A stretch of DNA of 28,651 nucleotides from Promethearchaeia archaeon (GCA_029856295.1 JAHQWS010000239.1:1-28651), one strand, 5' to 3'; counted from the first letter of the stretch, positions 1 through 7,284 are shown. A program made the numbers and translations. Notes: generated from the sequence alone by a model not told the origin.

Positions 1-221
1 ATTTCATTCTCTCTTTCCTTTCTTTTTCGTTCTAAATCTTTAATCGTTTCTTTATATCCTTCTATTTTATTAACTATATTTTCCCATTCCCTACGTTCTT
101 CCTCTAATTTTTGGCGCTCAAACTTAATTTTTTTGAGCAATGCTTTATCAGCAGTTAATATTTCCTCTTTTTCAGGTGTTTTATCTTGAATTTGGTATTT
201 GGGAGGTAGTTTTTCTTTCAT
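1..221 (-). CDS. Truncated charged coiled-coil protein (N-terminal 73 codons)
   Basis: An open frame reads leftward from an ATG at 219-221 and runs off the window edge with no stop. The visible residues are very rich in Lys and Glu, with stretches such as FERQKLEEERREWENIV and ETIKDLERKRKERE that suggest a long amphipathic coiled coil. No catalytic or metal-binding motif is visible, so I do not recognise the protein. It diverges from the ubiquitin gene across about 200 bp, so the two may share a promoter region. The length beyond the edge is unknown. Confidence 0.55.
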   Translation of the reverse strand, partial: MKEKLPPKYQIQDKTPEKEEILTADKALLKKIKFERQKLEEERREWENIVNKIEGYKETIKDLERKRKERENE

Positions 222-330
222 TTTATTTTTTCCTTAAAGATTTAATTAAATAAATTTTAGGTTATGATATTAAAGTTCTTGATGAATAAATGATGATTCC
301 AAAACTAAATAACTTTATTCAATGATTTTA

Positions 331-361
331 TTTATATAGTCGGGTTTTTATTATTTATATA
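331..361 (+). promoter_or_regulatory. Two TATA-like boxes upstream of the ubiquitin-like gene
   Basis: Two perfect TTTATATA elements lie at 331-338 and 354-361, upstream of the ATG at 422. This matches the archaeal TATA consensus. Expected start sites 23-28 nt downstream would give a leader of a few tens of bases. The promoter would serve the ubiquitin-like gene and possibly the operon. Confidence 0.45.
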
Positions 362-421
362 CTATTATTGATATAAAAAAGGTATTGTATAACCAAAATA
401 AAGTAAAAAAAGTTGATTATT

Positions 422-766
422 ATGGGTTTTGATGATGAATTTGATGAGGATTTGGGAGAACCTGAGGAAAAGACCCCAATGAAATCTAAAACTCCTGCGA
501 CTCCACCAGCAGGAGGAAAGAAAATGAGTCTCTTCTTTACCTCTACAATTGGACCTGGTGAGAAGCGACAGAAATTGTTAGTTGATGATGGTAACACCGT
601 AGGAGCGGTTAAACAGACTATTGGTAATATTTTTGGATTAGATCCCGCAGATTTTCATTTATCTTCGGGTGGAGTTACGATGGATGACAGTTCTCCGTTA
701 AGCTCATATAACGTAAATGATGGTGATGAAGTACTTCTAATTCCCGCTAGTACAGCAGGAATTTAA
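422..766 (+). CDS. Ubiquitin-like modifier precursor
   Basis: This is the probable small protein modifier of the conjugation system encoded just downstream. The ATG at 422 is preferred to the in-frame TTG at 413; it gives 114 residues. Residues 1-33 form an acidic, Pro/Lys-containing extension. Residues 36-113 align with ubiquitin along the beta-grasp fold: the segment VKQTIGNIFGLDPADF corresponds to ubiquitin VKAKIQDKEGIPPDQQ, and DDSSPLSSYNV to EDGRTLSDYNI. The chain ends Ser-Thr-Ala-Gly-Ile, so the usual Gly-Gly is Ala112-Gly113 followed by one removable residue. Lysines inside the fold are K48, K51 and K64. In the related Caldiarchaeum system an Rpn11-like protease matures the precursor; here the gene at 2750 could do this. 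A T9 tract lies 51 nt downstream, before the E1 gene. Confidence 0.9.
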   Translation: MGFDDEFDEDLGEPEEKTPMKSKTPATPPAGGKKMSLFFTSTIGPGEKRQKLLVDDGNTVGAVKQTIGNIFGLDPADFHLSSGGVTMDDSSPLSSYNVNDGDEVLLIPASTAGI

Positions 767-816
767 GAAATTATCTTAAATATTTAGATAAATAATATCT
801 AATAAATTCTATTTAA

Positions 817-825
817 TTTTTTTTT
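817..825 (+). terminator. T9 tract between ubiquitin-like and E1 genes
   Basis: A run of nine T within a T-rich stretch follows the ubiquitin-like gene by 51 nt. Poly-T tracts terminate archaeal transcription. Partial termination here would let the modifier be made in excess over its enzymes. This is an inference in very AT-rich DNA. Confidence 0.3.
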
Positions 826-885
826 AATTTTATGAATAATTCTTAAATTTTAATTAATTTAAAAAATTAGTTTAAAACAAAATAG

Positions 886-2118
886 GTGTCAGGATTGGGG
901 GAAGAATCTGACTTTTTTAGTAAAGAATTAACATCCACAGAAAGAGATCTGTACGATCGGCAATTTAGATTAGAAGGGTGGGATCAAAAACTAATTAAAA
1001 ATTCACGCGTATTGATTGCAGGAGTAGGAGGATTAGGATGTGAAATAGCTAAGAATTTAGCTATGCTGGGAGTGGGACATCTAGACTTAGTTGATTTAGA
1101 TATAATAGAACATTCAAATTTAAACCGACAAATTCTCTTTACTGATGCAAAAATGGGAGAAGCTAAAGCCTTAGTCGCTGCGGCAAAATTAACTCAAATA
1201 AATCCAAACATTACGATCAAAGGTTATCATACATCTTTAGAAAGACTGGATCCTGCGATTTATAAAGCAGCTGATGTTATTATCGGAGGTTTAGACTCGA
1301 TGAATGCTAGACTTAATTTAAATGCTCAATGTGTGCGTTTCAAAAAGCCACTTATCGATGGAGGCGTCGCGGGTTACAATGGTCACATCTACACGGTTTA
1401 TCCTTATGAAAATGCTTGCTATGAATGCAATCCATTACCTGTTGCCGAAATGGACGAAATGGCTGCTTGCACTGTAGTAGGGGTTCCTAGGAAACGGGTG
1501 CATTGCATTTTTAAGGCGAATATGCTCTTCAAAGATATAAATGAGAGAGATCCCGATCCAAAAAGCATTGAAGATGTTAATTTTATTCAAAAAGAAGCGA
1601 ATGACCTAGCACAGAAACATGATTTCTTACCTTTATTTTCAAAAGCAGATATCATTAAAATAATAGACAGGCATGATCCCGGTATAATTACTATAAATTC
1701 TATCATATCAGCACTTCAGTCGCATGAAACAATCAAAGTCTTGCATTGGTTGAATGGAAATGAAGCTTTGGGAGAGCCTTTTAAGTCTTATATTATTTTT
1801 AATGGAATGACAATGAAGTTTTACCCTATCGAGAAGAATAGAAATTTACAATGCCTACAGTGTGGAGATGAAGTTCGAAGAGTTACTATTGATATTAATC
1901 AAAATGCTCATTGTGAAGAAATTGTAAATAACTTAAGCAATATGGGGTTTGTTAAAAATCCAGAAATGGAACCAACTTTAACATTAATGGATTTCAACGA
2001 TATTAATGTGGTAGATCTTGATCTTACACCTGGCGAGAACGATTTAAGAAATTTGGAATTGATTACTGCTGTTGGCTTTAAAGGAGGAGAAATTTTTATA
2101 ACTTTAAATATTGTATAA
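886..2118 (+). CDS. Ubiquitin-activating enzyme E1-like (UBA3/UBA2 type with UFD)
   Basis: It should adenylate the modifier C-terminus and form a thioester before transfer to E2. The 410-residue protein starts at GTG 886; no ATG precedes the conserved YDRQFRLEGWDQ region. It carries the ThiF/MoeB adenylation fold with the nucleotide loop GVGGLG (46-51), D72, N78, R81, Q82 and D137. Zinc ligands are C178/C181 and C323/C326. The likely catalytic Cys is C195 in AACTVVGVPR, which matches UBA3 (PMCTIASMPR). Unlike MoeB or ThiF it has a catalytic-cysteine domain insertion (about 183-260) and a C-terminal ubiquitin-fold domain (about 330-410), which in eukaryotic E1s recruits E2. It is shorter than Uba1 and resembles the UBA3/UBA2 half, so it probably acts as a homodimer. 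Gaps are 119 nt to the modifier gene and 110 nt to the E2. Confidence 0.92.
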   Translation: MSGLGEESDFFSKELTSTERDLYDRQFRLEGWDQKLIKNSRVLIAGVGGLGCEIAKNLAMLGVGHLDLVDLDIIEHSNLNRQILFTDAKMGEAKALVAAAKLTQINPNITIKGYHTSLERLDPAIYKAADVIIGGLDSMNARLNLNAQCVRFKKPLIDGGVAGYNGHIYTVYPYENACYECNPLPVAEMDEMAACTVVGVPRKRVHCIFKANMLFKDINERDPDPKSIEDVNFIQKEANDLAQKHDFLPLFSKADIIKIIDRHDPGIITINSIISALQSHETIKVLHWLNGNEALGEPFKSYIIFNGMTMKFYPIEKNRNLQCLQCGDEVRRVTIDINQNAHCEEIVNNLSNMGFVKNPEMEPTLTLMDFNDINVVDLDLTPGENDLRNLELITAVGFKGGEIFITLNIV

Positions 2119-2228
2119 AATATTTTTAAACTTCTTATTAATTTCTTATTTCAATTTAATTTATAATTAGTTATTATTATATTATATTCATAAAAATATA
2201 AAAAAAATCATAGGAATGGGAAAATAAA

Positions 2229-2756
2229 ATGAGCTTAAGAAGTAGTCGGATTTCACAGGATTTCGCATCATTGAAAAAATTACTTAAAGATGGAACTATA
2301 GATCAATTAAAACCTTTTAATCCCAAACAAAAGAGCATTGATCACCTTGCAGTTACACTAAAAGGTCCTAAAGGGACTGCTTTTCAGGATGGTTTGTTTA
2401 GGATGGAAATTAAATATCCCCCAACTTACCCCAGACATCCTCCATTTGTACGTTTACATACTCCTATATGGCATCCTAATTTTTGGCCAAAACCCTCTGA
2501 GTATCCAGGTCAGCGAAATATTTGCCTAGCGCTCGTAGATCCGAGTTTTGTAGGAAAAAAAGGAGGTTGGAGCCCATCAAAAACAATTGTTACCGTAATA
2601 CAAGCAATTACAGCGATGTTTAATACACGAGGTTTACTCATAAACCCAACTGACGTATTCAATAAAAAAGCAGCTCTCGAAATGATGAATGATCGCAAGG
2701 TCTTCGAGAAAAAAGTAAAGCATTTGGTTAAAAAATATGCAAATCAAAAATGGTGA
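2229..2756 (+). CDS. Ubiquitin-conjugating enzyme E2-like (UBC fold)
   Basis: It should accept the modifier from E1 on a Cys and pass it to target lysines. The 175-residue protein has the UBC fold: the YPPTYPRHPPFVRL strand region (63-76), the HPN motif (82-84), the catalytic Cys99 in RNICLALV, the GGWSPSKTI segment (112-120) and a C-terminal helix rich in Lys. Two loops near the active site are longer than usual: N84 to C99 is 15 residues (8 in typical E2s) and C99 to W114 is 15 (about 8 typical). The purine-rich stretch AGGAATGGGA before the ATG may act as a ribosome-binding site. The stop codon overlaps the start of the JAMM gene (ATGGTGA), implying translational coupling of conjugating and deconjugating enzymes. 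Confidence 0.93.
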   Translation: MSLRSSRISQDFASLKKLLKDGTIDQLKPFNPKQKSIDHLAVTLKGPKGTAFQDGLFRMEIKYPPTYPRHPPFVRLHTPIWHPNFWPKPSEYPGQRNICLALVDPSFVGKKGGWSPSKTIVTVIQAITAMFNTRGLLINPTDVFNKKAALEMMNDRKVFEKKVKHLVKKYANQKW

Positions 2757-3577
2757 AAGATAAATTGGAAAATGAAAAATCTGATGAAGACACTATCAAA
2801 AAAGGCATAAAAAAGAGAATTAAAGAGAAAATTAAAAAAGAGCTATTAGAAGAAATCTATAATGAATTAAAACTGGAGGAAGATGAATTAGCCGATGAAA
2901 TTTCTTCATCACTAAGTAAAAACGCGTCAAAAATTTCAACAGAATCACCCCCTTCCACAGAATCAATAAATGAAATTAAAACAGAGCAAGCCGCACCTAG
3001 AGATTTAGAAGATGACAAAACATTGACGATATCGGTTAAAGCTGTTCTTAAAATTGCCAGCCATGCATTAAAATATGCTAATCCGAAAATCTCAAGAGAT
3101 AAATGGGTTGAAGTTATTGGACTTTTGGCGGGAGAACAGTATGATTACGGCCCTAAACTTCATATTGAAGACGCTTACCCTATGGGGCACGGCACCGCAG
3201 TTTATGCGGAAATCAAAGATTATAAGAATTTTGTTAGGGCTTTTAACGACATTAAGAGTAAAAAATTATTTATCTGCGGTTGGTACCATTCCCATCCATC
3301 TTACGGAACGTGGATGAGCGATGAGGATATAGGGACTCAGGCCCGATATCAGAAATTATGGGATAAAGCAATCGCACTTGTCGTGGATCCCTATCAAATA
3401 GATGGGACTTCATTAGGTTTTGAAATTTTTAGAGCTAATTTAAAAAATAAAAAGTGGTATACTATTCCTTTTAGCGTCGATGGATCTCTTGATGTAAAAT
3501 TATTACCTGAAATTCTGAATTTTATGAATCCTATAATCGAGGGAAAGGCAGCATATCTCGAGTATGATGAAGATTGA
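2750..3577 (+). CDS. Rpn11-like JAMM/MPN+ metalloisopeptidase
   Basis: This is a candidate deubiquitinase and modifier-precursor protease. The 275-residue protein has the full JAMM zinc motif: E121 (EVIGLLAGE), then H180-S-H182, S190 and D193 in GWYHSHPSYGTWMSDED. The flanks WVEVIGLL and LVVDPYQ are typical of Rpn11 and CSN5. Residues 1-90 are a charged, probably coiled-coil and flexible N-terminal extension (KKRIKEKIKKELLEEI) that Rpn11 lacks at this place; it might bind a partner or unfoldase. The gene overlaps the E2 stop by 7 nt. In Caldiarchaeum the cognate Rpn11 homologue both trims and removes the modifier. Here cleavage after Ala-Gly is inferred. Confidence 0.93.
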   Translation: MVKDKLENEKSDEDTIKKGIKKRIKEKIKKELLEEIYNELKLEEDELADEISSSLSKNASKISTESPPSTESINEIKTEQAAPRDLEDDKTLTISVKAVLKIASHALKYANPKISRDKWVEVIGLLAGEQYDYGPKLHIEDAYPMGHGTAVYAEIKDYKNFVRAFNDIKSKKLFICGWYHSHPSYGTWMSDEDIGTQARYQKLWDKAIALVVDPYQIDGTSLGFEIFRANLKNKKWYTIPFSVDGSLDVKLLPEILNFMNPIIEGKAAYLEYDED

Positions 3578-3721
3578 TTAAAATGCATCCAATAAGAATA
3601 TGGTGAGTAATTTATCTCGGGTAAAAAGCAGAATCTTATCATTTTATTAATTTTTTTTTGTATTGGAATATTTCATGGTGTATTAATCTCAACTTCATTA
3701 AATATTTTTTTTTCTTGGTTA

Positions 3722-4840
3722 TTGATTGGAATTTGGATTATCTTTACAAGTAAGTTTTTTCAAAAAAGAAAAGAATATAACGAATATAATTCCCAAAAAA
3801 ATACCTCCTTCTTTCTCTTGGGACCCTTAGGAATAGGCTTATTTTACAACTTATGGGGTTATTTTACAGGATTATGGGGTGAAAATCTTTTTGAAAATAC
3901 TTTTCCTTTCTTGTATATAAGTCCTTGGACCCTTATATTTGCTTTTCCCTATTTATTATATGGCTTATATACAATAAGAGCATGTTATACAAAATTTCAT
4001 GTAGTATATCTCATAAGAACTAGATCTCTAAGTGCCCGTAAATTCGGAACATTTTATACACTTTTACTTTTAATTATAATAATTTTTTATTATATCATTT
4101 TTCTCAACATTATCCTCAATTATTTTTATATTGTCGTAGAGCAAGTTTATTTCTATCAATATGACATAATGCTTATCCTTATCGCTTTGACTCTGATTTA
4201 CATATTCATAAGACACGGAATCTTCGGTTCAGCACGCTCTATGCCTGAGATTTCTCAAGATTATATAAACCGCAGAAGCCAACGCTTAAGAAGAATGATT
4301 TCCACTCCAGTTAGACCAGCACCAAGTAGACCAAGAGCTACAAGAACAACTTCACGACCAGCTCCAAGTAGACCAAGCACCCCAAGAACTACTTCACGAC
4401 CAACTCCAAGTAGACCAAGCACGCCAAGAACTACTTCACGACCAACACCAAGTAGAGCAAGCACCTCAAGGACTACTTCACAACCAACACCAAGTAGACC
4501 AAGAACTACAAGAACAATAGTTCAAAAGCCAAAAGCTACTGGAAGTGCAGTCTTTGAGAAACTTAGACCAAAAGCAGGTATATTATCATTAGAGGATTTT
4601 AAGTGTATTTTTTGCTTTCAACTTCCAAAACTTCCTGCTGATAATCATCGTGGAATTGTTTTATGTCCAAATTGTAAACATCCTGCTCATGCTGATGAAT
4701 TTAAAGAATGGACTCATGATTCACCTCTGTGTTCCCGTTGTGATGCCTCAATTCCGCCAAGTTTTAGGAGAAATCCAAAAATAATCTCTGTGAAACAATA
4801 TGTTGAAGTTATTAATGAGTATAAAAAAAGAAAGAGATAA
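3722..4840 (+). CDS. Membrane protein with C-terminal RING-like zinc finger (candidate E3)
   Basis: It may act as a membrane-anchored E3 ligase for the operon. Numbering from TTG 3722 (372 aa): hydrophobic segments lie near 29-49, 61-86, 110-140 and 146-168, with another at the extreme N-terminus. Residues 198-267 form five 14-residue Pro/Ser/Thr/Arg repeats, probably a flexible cytosolic linker. Residues 295-340 hold eight potential zinc ligands: C295, C298, C315, C318, H320, H323, C337, C340, with W330 before the last pair as in RING fingers. The C315-x2-C318-x-H320-x2-H323 order differs from a textbook RING. The true start is unclear: the frame stays open and hydrophobic back to 3611 but has no ATG, GTG or TTG there. 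Its position last in the operon matches the small RING-finger gene of the Caldiarchaeum cluster. Confidence 0.78.
   Translation: MIGIWIIFTSKFFQKRKEYNEYNSQKNTSFFLLGPLGIGLFYNLWGYFTGLWGENLFENTFPFLYISPWTLIFAFPYLLYGLYTIRACYTKFHVVYLIRTRSLSARKFGTFYTLLLLIIIIFYYIIFLNIILNYFYIVVEQVYFYQYDIMLILIALTLIYIFIRHGIFGSARSMPEISQDYINRRSQRLRRMISTPVRPAPSRPRATRTTSRPAPSRPSTPRTTSRPTPSRPSTPRTTSRPTPSRASTSRTTSQPTPSRPRTTRTIVQKPKATGSAVFEKLRPKAGILSLEDFKCIFCFQLPKLPADNHRGIVLCPNCKHPAHADEFKEWTHDSPLCSRCDASIPPSFRRNPKIISVKQYVEVINEYKKRKR
4313..4522 (+). repeat. Five tandem 42-bp repeats inside the RING-protein gene
   Basis: Five in-frame copies of a 42-bp unit encode variants of RPTPSRPSTPRTTS. Copies 2 and 3 are nearly identical at the DNA level, while copies 1, 4 and 5 have diverged. 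The repeats keep the frame and code a low-complexity, positively charged linker between membrane segments and the zinc finger. Recent unequal exchange or slippage is likely, so copy number may vary between strains. Confidence 0.9.
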
Positions 4841-4869
4841 TATCTTAATATTCTTTTATATCATGATTT

Positions 4870-5595
4870 TCATTTGAACCTTAATTTGTTTAGATTTTTA
4901 CGGGCATTAGAATTATTAGGGTTAGATTTTAAGGCTTTTTTATAGCAATTAATTGCTTCTTCTAAAAAATTTAGTTTTTCTAACGCATATCCTTTATTAT
5001 TCCAAGCTATAGAGTTTTCCGGCTCTAGAGTTATAATTTTCTCAAAGCATTTTAAAGTAATTTCAAATTGCCCTAAATCTGCATGTAATAATCCCTTTTC
5101 AAATAGAGCATGTAAATTTTTTGGATTAATCTTTATTGCCTCATTGTAGAAAAATATCATTGTTTCCTGCCAGGCCGAATCATCATTTATACAGTCCCAT
5201 ATCAGAACCTCGTCTGGATGAATGTCTTTCCACCATTCAACATAATGCTTGCAAGAACAAAATAGCTTTATTTTTTCTTTATCTTTTATTTCTATACCTT
5301 CTTCAAACTTTACATTACAAATGAAACATTTTCCATCTGCTCCTACTACCGGCATGTTCTTATTATGCCAAGGTAATCGGTAATCCCCTTCAGAATAAAT
5401 TCCATAAATAAATATAGGTCCTTGAGCGACTCTACATCTTGTGTGCCAGTTTGCGCAATAGGTATATCCCGGATTTATAATATGTTCGTTTCTTATAGTG
5501 CAATAAGTATCAATCCAATTTTCTATTCGTTCTTCTTTATCTAATTTCCGTTTGAAAATGCAAGTTGCACAGCAATCCGAACCGCCATTTGGCAT
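4870..5595 (-). CDS. Cys-rich zinc-site protein with C-terminal TPR repeats
   Basis: The 241-residue protein begins MPNGGSDCCATC, a start I recall from uncharacterised proteins with a Cys-rich N-terminal domain (C8, C9, C12, C32, C47, C54; motif NPGYTYCANW). A second possible metal site is C90-x2-C93 with C113, C115 and H117. Residues about 140-237 hold roughly three tetratricopeptide repeats (for example SIAWNNKGYALEKLNFLEEA), which normally bind proteins. No catalytic motif is seen. It lies convergent with the ubiquitin operon, with only 29 nt between stops, and precedes the second ubiquitin-like gene. A link to the modifier system is possible from position only. Confidence 0.75.
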   Translation of the reverse strand: MPNGGSDCCATCIFKRKLDKEERIENWIDTYCTIRNEHIINPGYTYCANWHTRCRVAQGPIFIYGIYSEGDYRLPWHNKNMPVVGADGKCFICNVKFEEGIEIKDKEKIKLFCSCKHYVEWWKDIHPDEVLIWDCINDDSAWQETMIFFYNEAIKINPKNLHALFEKGLLHADLGQFEITLKCFEKIITLEPENSIAWNNKGYALEKLNFLEEAINCYKKALKSNPNNSNARKNLNKLRFK

Positions 5596-5642
5596 TGTAT
5601 TGACCCTTTTTTATTGAAATTTAAAAAACAATAGATATTAAA

Positions 5643-6302
5643 TCATATTTGGGGGGGAAATATGATTATGTTAATTGCCAGAAAAATTCCGAAACCAATC
5701 ATAAATAAGCCACAGCCAATTAAGACATATTTAAAGATTTTTGGATTTAACGATTTACCTCCGAAATATACGAAAATGGAAAGCGGTACATAAAATGCCA
5801 AATCACCTAATTCATGGCCTAAAAAAAACAATAAGATGCCCATCGGATTTTCAAAGCTAATTCCAAAATTAATCATGAAACTTAAACCGATAACGGCCCA
5901 CCAAAAAGTCCAAAAAGGATTAGAAAGGCTTACAACGATGCCCCCAATGAAGCTATTTCCTTTAAAGCCTTTAATATCTGCTTCCTCTATTGATTGAAAG
6001 TCAAACTTAAGCGGATTTTTAATTATCTCTCTAATAACTAGGATTCCAAAGATAACCAAAAAAATACCCCCAACTATGCCAATAATCGTTAAAATTAAAA
6101 TGTCCCGTAAAAATAAGGAAGCCCCTAATAATAGTAGGCAAATCATGCCGAATTCTAAGGTGGCATGGCCTAAAATAATGAAAAATCCCGCTAAATATCC
6201 TCTTTTCTGAACCGACTTATAAATAGTGAATGTCATAACTGGACCTGGAGACAATGCTCCTGTCAAAGCTATTAAAAAGGAAAAAATGAAAATTTCAATC
6301 AT
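5643..6302 (-). CDS. LysE/RhtB-family transporter
   Basis: The 219-residue membrane protein has about six hydrophobic segments and the hallmark SPGP motif at residues 18-21 (ALTGALSPGPVMTF), typical of LysE/RhtB amino-acid exporters. Length fits the family (about 200-220). A conserved-type segment SLSNPFWTFWWAVIG lies mid-protein. Substrate cannot be told from sequence. It precedes the TPR gene on the same strand by 47 nt and could be co-transcribed with it. Confidence 0.82.
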   Translation of the reverse strand: MIEIFIFSFLIALTGALSPGPVMTFTIYKSVQKRGYLAGFFIILGHATLEFGMICLLLLGASLFLRDILILTIIGIVGGIFLVIFGILVIREIIKNPLKFDFQSIEEADIKGFKGNSFIGGIVVSLSNPFWTFWWAVIGLSFMINFGISFENPMGILLFFLGHELGDLAFYVPLSIFVYFGGKSLNPKIFKYVLIGCGLFMIGFGIFLAINIIIFPPQI

Positions 6303-6431
6303 GATTAATTAAGAGTTTTTATGATTAAAAATCAGAAATTTGATAAAAACTTTGTATGTATAAAATAAAAACAAAAACAATTATAAGGCAATATTTAGGT
6401 TATTTTCATATTAAGCATATCTTATAGAATC

Positions 6432-7271
6432 ATGTCAGAAGAATCTAATAATAATTATATTAATGATAAGAAGCCAGAATTCATATCGAGGGTGTATAAC
6501 TGTCCAAAGTGTAGATTGATGCACACAGTAAAGCTTCCTAAAGATATAGCTCAAAATAAACCCGTCTTTCCTTTTCCATACGTGTTTCTTCACTCTTCTG
6601 AGGAAGGGCTTGATGATATACTCACTGTTCTTTATATTGATGTAGAACTTCATATACGTGCCGTTGAAGTTATGGAAGTGGAAGAAAGTAATATTTTTTC
6701 CGAGGATCTTACTAAACAAATTACCGAAAAATTAATGGATAAGATTGTGAGCTTAGAAGAAGAAAATTTACAGTTGAAAGACCTAATTCGGAAAATAGAG
6801 CTTATAAAAGTAAGTGGATTGGAGGAAAAAAATCCAAAAGTTATGAGTATTCCCAAACTTGAGTATGAATCCGAGATAGAGGAAAAAGCAGTCAGTTTAG
6901 AGCCCCAAATGCCGAAACTAAAGGAAATTAATGAAAAAAAGCCGTTGCTCGATTTACAAGAAATACCCATGCCGGGGATTAAATTAAAAAAACCAATCCT
7001 AGAGTCTGAAGAATTTTTTGATATCATTAAAGTGTATATTACTTCTACTGTTGGACCAGGAGAAAAAAGACAGGATTTACGTGTAAAATTAAGTAATAAA
7101 ATCATTGATATTAAAGATACAATTGGAAATATTTTTGGCTTAACGCCAGAAAATTTTCATCTTTCCTCGGGAGGTATAACCTTTGATGAACAATTACTTC
7201 TAAAGGATTATTATCTTGAAGAGGGAGATGAGATTCTCATTATTCCTTCAAGCACAGCAGGTTTGTTTTAA
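6432..7271 (+). CDS. Zinc-finger/coiled-coil protein ending in a ubiquitin-like domain
   Basis: The 279-residue protein has three parts. Residues 1-85 contain C24-x2-C27 and H31 (NCPKCRLMH) followed by a small alpha/beta domain (FPYVFLHS, DDILTVLYIDVELHIRAVEV). Residues about 86-128 are a coiled coil, followed by a charged linker. Residues 200-277 are a ubiquitin-like fold clearly related to the one at 422: both share STxGPGEKRQ, TIGNIFGL, FHLSSGG and GDE-x-L-IP. It ends Ser-Ser-Thr-Ala-Gly-Leu-Phe, so processing after Ala276-Gly277 would remove two residues. It may be a second modifier precursor, a fusion acting as a Ub-like adaptor, or a protein conjugated through its tail. It is transcribed alone, 1.6 kb from the operon. 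Confidence 0.85.
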   Translation: MSEESNNNYINDKKPEFISRVYNCPKCRLMHTVKLPKDIAQNKPVFPFPYVFLHSSEEGLDDILTVLYIDVELHIRAVEVMEVEESNIFSEDLTKQITEKLMDKIVSLEEENLQLKDLIRKIELIKVSGLEEKNPKVMSIPKLEYESEIEEKAVSLEPQMPKLKEINEKKPLLDLQEIPMPGIKLKKPILESEEFFDIIKVYITSTVGPGEKRQDLRVKLSNKIIDIKDTIGNIFGLTPENFHLSSGGITFDEQLLLKDYYLEEGDEILIIPSSTAGLF

Positions 7272-7284
7272 AAAATTATTATTT

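Noticed and set aside
422..766. UFM1-like modifier, because of the single terminal Gly and the GDE-x-x-x-IP segment resembling UFM1
   Set aside because: The alignment with ubiquitin itself is longer and clearer, and the neighbouring E1 is UBA3-like with a UFD rather than UBA5-like.
886..2118. MoeB/ThiF sulfur-carrier activating enzyme
   Set aside because: The catalytic-Cys region, AACTVVGVPR motif and C-terminal UFD, plus the adjacent E2, fit an E1 better.
4261..4464. Antisense open frame over the 42-bp repeats
   Set aside because: It is a low-complexity shadow of the repeat linker with no independent coding signs.
4313..4522. CRISPR-like array
   Set aside because: The repeats are directly adjacent without spacers and lie in frame in a gene.
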